Notes under the pieces: generated by a model
Told to the model about the DNA's origin: nothing
Seen by the model: only the letters and a program-made list of their open reading frames with translations
The model's database searches: none
Source of the DNA: Antedon bifida
Taxonomy: Eukaryota; Echinodermata; Crinoidea; Comatulida; Antedonidae
Direction: 5' to 3'
Assembly: GCA_963402885.1 (NCBI GenBank)
Contig: OY727094.1
Coordinates: forward strand, 36,024,501-36,088,500
DNA length: 64,000 bases
Program-made: the position numbers and the translations under genes
Part shown: positions 54,981 to 64,000 of the stretch, piece after piece
Position numbering within the stretch: the first letter of the stretch is position 1
How the letters are laid out: each line of letters opens with the position of its first letter

Positions 54981-55065
54981 GTTGACACAGGTTTGACACG
55001 TTTTTTGTTATAGGTTTTTAGTATGGCGTCATACTACTTTGCAAACTTTCCTTCTTTTCGAACGA

Positions 55066-55200
55066 AAGCTCTGTTTACACTATCAAACTTTATGTGACAA
55101 ACAAATGTGATTTGCCCATATTTAACCATATCACTACCATATTTGGGCACATCACACTTTTTTTTTTGTCAAACTAGTTTAATAGTGTAGACAGAGCATT
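55066..55200. mobile_element. MITE A, full copy, opposite orientation
   Basis: AAAGCTCTGTTTACACTATC at one end and AATAGTGTAGACAGAGCATT at the other, with two ATCACTACCATATTTGGGC-type core units. Confidence 0.8.
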
Positions 55201-56030
55201 AGTTCTGCCGAGACATCAACAAGTAAAGTAGCCGGAATGGAACACTTAAATATACTCTTGTAGGAGTCACTGAATGGAAGACATAGCTAGCTTTTCCTGT
55301 ACTTTCAGCTTTCTGCATTTTCTGATGGAATGAAAGCCTCGCCAATCGTCTTAACTGCAGATCGGTGGGACTTTCGTTCAGTTTGAGAAAGCAGTTTACA
55401 CCTAACTTGAGATTGACTAGATTGCCATAGATGGACCTGGATATACATTTTAGTAGAAACAATAGGCCTTCGCACAGTATTCACTCGTTACGTTACGTTT
55501 TATCGGTTATTTTAAGGTTCTATGGTTATATTATAAATGTTTTCTTTCATTACGGTTAGTAATGATGGTTGAGAAATGTTTAATTTACGTAGGCATACAG
55601 AAGTTGGTAAACGTCATAAATATATCGTATTTTTTCGATGTGTTTTTGTAACATTGATTGTAAATAGGACCCACATTTGAAATAAGCTGTTTCAACATCA
55701 TATGTGTCATCTGGTACTGTGTTCTTTTCGAGAGTGCCGAATAAAACAAGCCAACATAATGTATGTTTTAATTGATTTAAATAATGTTATGTAAATTCAT
55801 ATACACTCGAAATAGCGTTTTCAATTCAACCTTCATCTTATCATCGATTCTGTTCGTTGAGAAATTTCAAAAATTATTATAAGACATGCACCCAGGCAGA
55901 AGATAGCGAATGATGAAATCAGGTGGAAGAGGCATCAGAAGGCATTATGATTGTTCCACCGCTTGACATCTGCCTCTTGCCTTCACAACATTGTGCTGGG
56001 AAAATAATAACAAGATGAACGGTAAATCGT

Positions 56031-56177
56031 CGTTCCCACTAGAGACGCAACAAAATGACGTACGCGCAACGCAAACGAGTTGACCAATGACAAGCCACTG
56101 TTCGAATAATCCATCGTTTGTGATTGGTCAAATCACTTACGTTGCGTTACGTCCTACTCGCTAGTGGGAACCACGCT
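56031..56177. mobile_element. MITE family B, copy 2
   Basis: Ends GTTCCCACTAG and CTAGTGGGAAC are inverted repeats; internal GTTGACCAATGACAA and TTGTGATTGGTCAAA are paired CCAAT boxes, flanked by GCGCAACGCAA and TTGCGTTACG. Confidence 0.7.
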
Positions 56178-56460
56178 AGCATGATGCAAATTATCCCGTG
56201 ATAATGCTAAGTAAGGCGATATTATAATTGACGATATGATCTTCTTTAATGCATCTAAATTGTGGTAATTCCAAATTAAATGAATTAATTCTTGTGTTAT
56301 TCTACGAGTTGGCTAGATAAAGAAGATCATTAATGCTTCATAATGGCTGTAATTAAGTAGGCTACGCGCGCGTATAAATGACTTTGTCTATAATACCGGA
56401 ACTGGACATGATACAGTACCAAGAATCGACAATTTGTTTGAACATAAGAAGAGTACTTTG

Positions 56461-56624
56461 TTAAGCCTTGTCTACACTATTTAACTTTATGTGACAAAAA
56501 TGTGATGTGCCCATATATATATATATATATATTATATGGGCATGATTATGTCATATCACTACCATATTTGGGCATATCACTACCATTTTTGGTCACACTA
56601 GCTTGGTAGTGTAGACAGAGCTTA
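56461..56624. mobile_element. MITE A copy with an internal (AT)n insertion
   Basis: TTAAGCCTTGTCTACACTAT to TTGGTAGTGTAGACAGAGCT. The CCCATATATGG centre has expanded to an (AT)n run at about 56514-56530. Confidence 0.8.
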
Positions 56625-57137
56625 AAAGAATTGAGTGAGAAAGCGCATCCTAATGTTCCCCGCAGCGCACAATATATATTATCATGACGTAACTAGGTCG
56701 TCGAAAATTGAAAACTCCCTATATGTTACCCTCTTCTCTATTACTACAATAATTTACTTTACTTAACAGTTAAGTTGACTGAAAACAAAGTTAAGTCAAA
56801 CATAAGCCAGTAAGTAACGATGTGGTAAGTGTATACCGCTATGGATATGTCTGGTTCTCTGTACTAACAAAGGAGGCTGATCAGTGAACCTCAAAGACTT
56901 AAGAGACCAAAGCCGTCAAATCGTAACTTAAGAACACTACTAAGAATCATCACCGAAAAAGTCGATACATGTTAGATTGGAATAATAATAATTAAACTTT
57001 GTCAGCAAAATAAGTGAATGAATTCATACCCGAGAAATCTTGATATGGGAAAGTATATAACTAGTTCAAGCTTAAAACTTAAATTTAATTAATAAATCCA
57101 AATAAAACCAGGTAAGTTCCCATTTCAAAAAAATAAA

Positions 57138-57290
57138 CCTTGGTTCTCACTAGCAGTGCAAGGACGTAAGCGCAACGCAAGTAATTTGACCAATCACAAT
57201 CGATTGATTGAAACTGTCGTTTGTCATTGGTCAATATACTCGAGTGCGTCTACGTCAGCTGTGCGCGCGTCCTCCTCCTGGGAACCAAGC
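57138..57290. mobile_element. MITE family B, copy 3
   Basis: Ends CTTGGTTCTCAC and GGGAACCAAG; inner TTTGACCAATCACAATCG and GTCATTGGTCAATA; TACGTCAGCTGTGCGCGCGT at the right. Confidence 0.7.
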
Positions 57291-59801
57291 TATATAATAC
57301 TTTCTTTATTATGCGAAAGGAGATAAAAGTATGTAGTTGCTTCAACCAGATTTTAATGTTTGTTTTATTGGTGTTTTAAAATATTATGTAGTTTGCTAAT
57401 CGTGTGATAGAACTTATGATTGATTTTCTAGACAGTCCTTTTACACGCTTCAACAGGTTGCACGGGTGTGGAAGTGCTGAAAACAAAAGAAACATTTTCT
57501 AGTTCATTGGTGGATTTTGGATAAAGTACAACTACAGCTGACACTACAGTAGGCGATACACGCAGCTGGGCCATCCCAAGCCAGACTATATCAAGTTGGC
57601 CACGTTCGTTTAGAAAAATAGTGAGAGGTTTGCTATAGGTGCCAAGTGATGTGTTGATTTATCGACTATTTCAGTGTTTCACGAAGTTAAATCGATTTTA
57701 GGCCTACATAAATTGATATAGAAAATCGAGTTTGAATCCCAGTTACAGAGTTTTGGAATTCTAGCGAGTCTTGATTCCTCCTCCTCCTCCTACGTATATA
57801 TCATGCATGTTTACCTATGGTAATATTAATTCTACTGTTTCAACATTGAATTTCAAAATACTTATTTCAAAAGTAAATATAATATGTGTTTTATAGTAAA
57901 TAAAAGGCAAACTGGAAAAACTGGCAATGATTTGGTATATTATTTTGGTGGATTTCGGATCACTGGCTAACATTTATATCGCTCATACAGTAGATATGAC
58001 ATTGTGATTTAAATAAAAAAATAATACATCAGAATTAAGTATTTTATTATTATTTTATTTTTTATATTTATTTTATTAAAATAGCTGAAGAAACCACGAG
58101 TAGGCCAGATATATAGGATAGGTAATTATTATATTACTGTAGCGTATTATACTACGCGTACGCGCGCTTAGGAGTGGATGTGTGACGTCAATTAATAGGT
58201 GTGTAAGTTAGTCCTTGGTCATGTAAACCGTGCTAACGCAAGTTAAATTTTTCAAGCGCGCTTTCCATCATCAATGTATTGTGAGCCTAGGGTTGTGAGA
58301 GCGCCTGACGCCATTATTGTTGCCTTTCATTCCGCCTGGGTGCATCGCCTGTTAGGCAAGTCGTCTGCTGGGAATGCTGTTCATTGTTGTCTACGTTTGC
58401 ATATGAAATTTGAAAATAAATGTATTAATTTGATCAACGATACAGGCATTCTGGTTGAGCGAGCGCCTCATTGGTTGCTGAGCAACGACGTGCGAGGTCC
58501 AAGGTTACATATTAAGGGCAGAAGGTAACTTGTCATGTTTTTCTCACAGATATCACGCCCGTGTGAACAAGGACTAAGCAAGCTAATAACATTTGTTTTA
58601 CACTTTATTATAAAAATAATAAAGAGATTACGGTTGTGGGAATCGTTTAACACTATACAAACAAACTTACGATCATTAAACAGTTAAATACTGTCATATC
58701 ATTTTACCAAATTGATACAAAATAAGCATTTAGAAGACATACGCGTTTGTTACATTTATTCGCATCGTTTCAGTATAAATGCTGCTAATGACGTCATTAT
58801 CAGAAAATAACCACCCTTTGGTTAAATTCCATTTTTTTCATTAAACAATGATTAAGATGATTCTGTAGCTTTGTGGTTGTGGGTTCGAATCCTGTCTAAA
58901 CCAGTTTTCTATGAAGCAACATTATTCTCGCGAATCGTCAGCGTTGACTAATTACCAATTTGGCACATATGGCGTTTCATACGTAGAACCCTTGAGCCAA
59001 AGATTACAGACAAAAACTATACCAGAATACTAGATAATAACTAGTATAAGTCTAAACTGAAAAAAACCCACAAGAAACAATTACTTAATATCTCGTTTAT
59101 TAGGATGTTAATTTAAGCATAACCAGTATTTTCATACTTTTAGCAACATACAGAAATAATTGTCCAAAATGAGTGTTCATTCTTAATTAATTTCTTTTAG
59201 AATAATTTGTTTTTTTCGAAACTTTAAGTTCATATTTAGATTGTAAACAAATAAAGCTACTTCAGTTCTTTGCAATTTTTAGGATATACATACGCAACAG
59301 TTACTTTAGACATGTTTAGGTTCGAACACAAATATTATCTTCACCTCATAACAAAATAAACCTTTCAGAAATTGACAGACAAGAAATGACTTAATGAGTT
59401 AAAAATTTGTCAACGCTAATATTGCACTTACAAAATAATAAAAAAAAAATAATAAAATACAATTCAATTACTACACTCATCAAAATCAAAGTATTTCTTA
59501 TTTAGCACCTTTGCAATAGGTACAAACTTTAAAATTAAGTAAGGTACCTTAATTAGCATATGTACTCATTTTAGAATAAAACTGGTAATGAAAAATAAAC
59601 ACTCTTGCCTTCAATACATTTGCTCCTCCAAAAATTGATTAAATTATTCTTGAAATTCATATAATATTGTACTAATGTTTGAGATTAACTTATCTAGTAT
59701 ATAAATGATAGTAAAGTTAGGTTTGTAGTACACGACATGTATCCAAAATGAATAATGTATATAAATAACATTAGTATGTAAAACATATTTACTTAGTTGG
59801 A

Positions 59802-59849
59802 CCATGGAGCTTACTCCATGGTTGTACCAAGGAAGAGTGGCGCTCTTCC
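59802..59849. repeat. Two adjacent perfect hairpins in the mitofusin 3' flank
   Basis: CCATGGAG (59802-59809) / CTCCATGG (59814-59821) with loop CTTA, then GGAAGAG (59831-59837) / CTCTTCC (59843-59849) with loop TGGCG; each is followed by GGTTGTAC. About 470 bp past the mitofusin stop on its strand, so probably 3' UTR or just beyond. Confidence 0.8.
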
Positions 59850-60206
59850 CTGGTTGTACAGATTTAAAATTATTTTATTTGAAACGCACATCAATACTAC
59901 TTATAGAATTCAGCTTCACCTATTTTATGAAATATAAATTAGAATTCTAATTTGCAACAAAAATCTATTTACTGTTGTCTCAGATATAACTTAACAAAAT
60001 CAGGGTATTTTTTCTCCTCAAAATAATGATGTAAATTCATTAAATTTAATGTAAAATACAGAGAGTTAATCAAATCAATCAACACATTATATAAATTAAA
60101 ATATTAAAGTGTGTGTAAAGTTGAGCCAATAAGTCAATAATACCATAAAATAAAATGTATTTAAAATTCCATATTTATACATTTTTGTAGTATACAAAGA
60201 TACCTA

Positions 60207-60300
60207 CAAATAAAGCTATCCATGAGCATAGACTCTTTCCAGACTCTATTTCAAATAAAGCTATCCATAAGCATAGACTCTTTCCAGACTCTGTTTCAAA
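60207..60300. repeat. 45-bp direct duplication just after the mitofusin stop
   Basis: CAAATAAAGCTATCCAT and GCATAGACTCTTTCCAGACT occur twice at 45-bp spacing, 20 bp past the TAG on the gene's strand, in the 3' UTR. Confidence 0.9.
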
Positions 60301-60319
60301 TCCAGACCACTTAGTTAGG

Positions 60320-63300
60320 CTAGTCTTCGTTGCCAAGGTATTGACGAATGAAGCGCATCAATTCACTTTCCAGCCAATTTGCACGATTCCTTGAAAACAA
60401 AAAATACATGAAAAATTTATATAAACTGATAAATGGAAAGAAGTAATGATTGAAAGCAGAAGAATGCTAAAATCAGTAAGTTTTTTATAAAAATAATAAT
60501 TGAAAGACCAAAAAGCAATGAATATATTCATGTTTATCTATCAATAGAGGCCTAGCTTGTTCCTCTTTGGGTTCTCCACAAAGTACAGGCCCGGTACCTA
60601 TTGTACATTGCAGATGTCCTCTATAAAGGGTTTCTCAGGGCCGACAAGAGTGCATTAATTAACTCCACAATGTGTCCTGGGGCTACTAGTTCACATTTAG
60701 TAGTCCCACCCATGGTCCTGCACAAAATTAAGCTCATAAAGCAGTTTGATTCCGTTTTACTTACCGAAGTAATTTTGAATCATTCATTAGTTTTTCTAGC
60801 TTATTTTTTTCAGCATCCAGAACAACAATTTCTTTATTTAATGCTTCTTTTGCGGTGTCTACTTCCTGGCACAATCTGGCAAATGTTGTTGACAACTCCC
60901 TAGCAACAAAATTGTGAAATAAAAGGATTAAAAATTAACTGAAATTTAACTAGGTAGTTAATAAGCTCAATGTCCCAATAATAATGTATGTTCTACTAGA
61001 ACAGTATGCCTATTTTGGTTAACTGAAGGCAACATAGGCATCCCTTTGTAGCTCAAAACAAAGATACTGGATAGCCCCTGGCATACCCTCTCCTAAGCCT
61101 TGTCCACAATACTTTCTATCAAATACTTTCTATAATATTATCAAACTTTATTTGACAACAAAATGTGATGTGCCCATATATGAGCATGATGATGTCATAT
61201 CACTACCATATTTAAACATATCACTACCATATTTGGGTGCATCACACTTTCTTTTCACATAAAGTTTGATAGTGTAGACAGAGCTTTAGTAGCATCTATG
61301 TTTGGATGCATTTTAACAAATTATAGTGCCCTCTCTGGTTTAGCCACGGCTTTATAAAGTCTCCCGACATTCAATTTTTCCATTTTTGTGTCATTGGTGT
61401 TTTTGTATACATAAAGGTTGTATTTTGAAAAATATATATGAGATTGCAACAATATTGTGTCCTTACTGTTGGATTTGATGACTACAGTTTGCACTAGTGA
61501 AGTTGACAACCAGCTGAAGCTTCTCTGCTGAGTAATCCACAAACTGTCTCTTAAATGTACGTTCCTTGGCTTTATTTGTCCATGTCAGCCTCTCATACAT
61601 ATAGATGCCTCCGTACATCCCTCCAGCTACTGCTAAGATACGCCAGCCAACTGATTTCCAAATCTAACAATTAAGAAAGAGACTTAGACTTATTTGATGT
61701 AACAAGCACAACGGAGAGAAATTTTAAAGAAATTCTAGAAAGGGCCATTTAGACAGTAAATAATTTAGTAAGAGACAGACAGCTTAAAAGGGCACTTTCT
61801 AAAGATCTATATAATTTAAAATCAATTGGACAATCTAGAAACCCGGATATTGTGGATATATGGAGAGTTTGTATGCTGATTCAACATTCTTCAAAGGTTT
61901 GCACGGAGAATAAACACAAGTTAAGCCAGTTTTGTGGTACACATGCGTTTCCAAAAGTAAAGTTAGCTGACTGGCATTTTGATTCAATTAACAAAATCTC
62001 AGAGAGAAAGAGAGCATTGAATAAATTAGTGCAAGAAATTAAAAGAGACCACTTACAATTCCTCCTATAAATATCAAACCAACAGAAGTACGTGAATAAA
62101 GTGAAGCTAATCCAGAAACCATAGCAACAGCAACATCCTCGTCAGGTGAGGCCTGATTGGTGCCAGTACCTGGTCCCGGTGGTGGCAAGTGTCTTGGCAT
62201 CTGGAAACAGATATCAAAATAATATTAAGATAATACTTTGCGTTTAATATTTGTTTATTGTCATCAAAATACAGAAGTAGTCTAAAGGGAAAACAATTAC
62301 TGTTATATACATACAACCATTCAAATAAGTATCCTATTGTGTTATGGTAAACAATGTTATTATATCATTATTACTTATTATTTTGTGTACTTACCATGGA
62401 TGTAAAGCCTGTTAAAGCTACTCTAGTACCTTTAGGACCTAGGAACTTGTTCATCATAGCAGTTAGGCCCAAGGAGAATTGAAATTGTATATTCTCTTTG
62501 AAGTCTGCACAGAGATGGCGGCAGTCGAGTCGGTAACTTAAATCAAAATCACGACGGAATATGAGACTGCTCATCTGACTTTGGCGTTCTTCCGGAAGAA
62601 GAGCGGACATGTGTTCTAAAAAGAAAAAATATGTGAAAAAAAAAATAATACTAAAAATAACCAAGTATATTTGATTTCCTTGTATTTTAAGGCTCTATAC
62701 ATTGTTTTCTGCTACTCCCATGTTGTTCAAACTACGTATTATTTTAGCAGTTATAATTACTGTATTCATGAAAGTAAAGTGTGGTCAAGTAAATGGTTAT
62801 GAGTGAAAGCAGTACCTGTCATCTGTGTTTGAGTTTGTTCAAGTGATTGCAAGACTGTTGATGAACACCGCGCATCAAGATTTCTTCCTAAACCTTCTTC
62901 TAGAAACTTCTGCAACTCCTGTAAAACAATTTGATAAACATGGTCATTTTATATATTGCATTTATTATTATATTGTATATAATTTGGTTTTGCGTATATA
63001 TTATTATTCAATTCAATTCAATAAACTTTATTGTCAAACTCATTAATGACTTGAAACTTTGGCTGAAAGTACACACATTTAAAATTGTCTAAAAACATTG
63101 TCGCACAAACAGTAATAAAGAGTATAAAATCACATAAAACTGAGAACAAGATGTTATATAAAATAGTTAGAAGAGGACATTAAAAGTACAAATGTATGTT
63201 ACATACCTCTTTGTAAACCTTGATAACAAGTGGATCAGGGTGAAATGGTCGATCAAACTGATCAACTAGAATGTGTAGACGTCGAATCTCCTCAGTCATA

Positions 63301-64000
63301 GCACTAGATATCTGTTAAATATAATAATTATCATCTTCTGTACTTTTATGAGAATTTACTAGAAGATTAACTATATATAAACTATATGAGAACAGCAGTT
63401 ATTCATTAATAGTATGTTAAAAATTGTATTGTACATACACATCAAAAATTGATGATTAATTAAATCAGACTTTGAATAGGCTATTCTGCAGTTTTAATAA
63501 AGGTATTCACTTTGATAGAAAAAAAAGTCCAACAAAAATAATAAAAAGATAAAAAAAACCTGATCTCACCTTATATTCTGCTTGTTCAGAGATATCTTTA
63601 ATCTTATCCTTACATTCGGTTGTTAGGATGGTGAGTTGTTTGGTGATGTGGTCTAGCAAATCACCTTTCTCTTTTCTTTTCTCAATACATGATGCTCTAA
63701 AATGTAAATACCAACATTATATATATGTATATTGATTGATCACTTTATTTCAGAATAAAAGTTCCATATATAGATCAATAAAAAGCGGAAAATCGTACCA
63801 AAATAGGATTTTCTCAAATAAGTACAAACTAAACTAAACATTGTTACTTTCAATGCATATTGCTGTGCTAAATAACAAACACAATTTAAAAATCAAATTA
63901 ATGGCCAAAACTTGAAGTTTCAACTATCATTAAAGTGTACCTCTTTCTTGCAGCTCTTTCATAAACAGATTCCATCAGAGCCTGGATCTCTTGTGTTATC
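60320..64000 (-). CDS. MFN2: Mitofusin, 3' half (HR1, transmembrane segments, HR2)
   Basis: Dynamin-related GTPase of the outer mitochondrial membrane that tethers and fuses mitochondria; the GTPase exons lie off the right edge. Exons on the minus strand: 64000-63941 (continues), 63696-63570, 63311-63207, 62918-62816, 62615-62395, 62200-62057, 61663-61467, 60899-60765, 60389-60320; all phases agree and the last ends in TAG. In order: HR1-like coiled coil ([49 protein letters not shown]), [35 protein letters not shown], a Pro/Gly linker, membrane segment 1 ([18 protein letters not shown]), a second at [18 protein letters not shown], then [20 protein letters not shown], and the HR2 coiled coil ending [13 protein letters not shown]. 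The ending resembles vertebrate MFN1/MFN2. MFN1 versus MFN2 (or the single invertebrate Marf type) cannot be separated here. Confidence 0.96.
61094..61289. mobile_element. MITE A, long copy in a mitofusin intron
   Basis: TAAGCCTTGTCCACAATACT to GATAGTGTAGACAGAGCTTT; the left end holds a partial internal duplication (ACTTTCTATCAAATACTTTC). Lies in the intron between exons 61467-61663 and 60765-60899. Confidence 0.78.
61752..62070 (+). pseudogene. Antisense open frame inside a mitofusin intron, unrecognised
   Basis: Plus-strand frame open from just after a TAG at 61750-61752 to a stop at 62068-62070, about 105 codons with no ATG start, lying mostly in the mitofusin intron 61664-62056. Composition is protein-like ([53 protein letters not shown]), and reading through the single TAG extends it upstream ([10 protein letters not shown]). 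I do not recognise it. It could be a decayed retrocopy or transposon fragment, or chance. The 3' end overlaps the antisense of a mitofusin splice donor. Confidence 0.2.

Larger units (their letters stand above)
50286..59799. other. Intergenic region between TRAPPC11 and mitofusin
   Basis: Holds the two MITE families, several short CGCGCG patches (50510-50560, 52930-52980, 56365, 58155) that stand out against AT-rich DNA, and the possible first exon at 50628. No conserved protein frame was recognised on either strand. The two flanking genes end toward each other, so no shared promoter is expected here. Confidence 0.5.

Noticed and set aside
55199-55462. 87-codon minus-strand frame directly beside a MITE A copy
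   Set aside because: No recognisable domain, and its end lies at the MITE border; considered chance.
58274-58528. 84-codon frame in a CpG-richer patch
   Set aside because: No domain, signal or splice context; the frame is kept open mainly by local GC content.
58855-58915. tRNA-like sequence with GTAGCTTTGTGGTT and GGGTTCGAATCC
   Set aside because: The A and B boxes are nearly adjacent, with no room for an anticodon arm; at best a deleted SINE head.

Overview
The window is nuclear DNA of a multicellular animal. Genes are broken into many short exons with GT-AG introns, the sequence is AT-rich, and transposons and minisatellites fill the introns. Frequent short TAGGCCTA-type words and the protein character suggest a marine invertebrate deuterostome, possibly an echinoderm; that placement is an impression, not a demonstration. 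No bacterial features (operons, ribosome binding sites, CRISPR, insertion sequences) are present.

Three conserved genes can be reconstructed exon by exon. (1) Positions 207-16464, minus strand: a Ca2+/calmodulin-dependent protein kinase kinase (CAMKK1/2 ortholog). Eleven exons cover the N-terminal region and nearly all of the kinase domain; the C-terminal autoinhibitory/calmodulin-binding exons lie off the left edge. A possible further 5' exon sits at 34255-34392. (2) Positions 38943-49620, plus strand: a complete TRAPPC11 (foie gras/gryzun) gene in 28 coding exons whose lengths sum to 3567 nt (1188 codons plus stop), with every splice phase consistent. (3) Positions 60320-64000, minus strand: the 3' half of a mitofusin gene (HR1, two membrane segments, HR2 and the stop codon), continuing off the right edge. 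The three serve separate pathways (calcium/AMPK signalling, ER-Golgi vesicle tethering, mitochondrial fusion). I see no reason to think they act together.

Region by region: 0.2-16.5 kb CAMKK exons and introns; 16.5-34.3 kb no recognised exon, but many minisatellites, MITEs and a LINE remnant; 34.8-37.7 kb a nested inverted-repeat (foldback) element with about 770-bp arms carrying tRNA-like modules; 37.9-38.7 kb a second terminal-inverted-repeat element just upstream of TRAPPC11; 38.9-50.3 kb TRAPPC11; 50.3-59.8 kb intergenic DNA with two MITE families and one possible first exon; 59.8-64 kb mitofusin.

The most unusual signals are these. Tandem repeats begin exactly at a 5' splice donor in three places across two genes, and one of them keeps an open frame through seven 24-bp units into a hydrophobic tail. 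The foldback element carries paired tRNA-like modules. A palindromic MITE is present about twenty times in 64 kb, and its core has itself expanded into 20-bp tandem arrays. A second palindromic family carries inverted CCAAT boxes.
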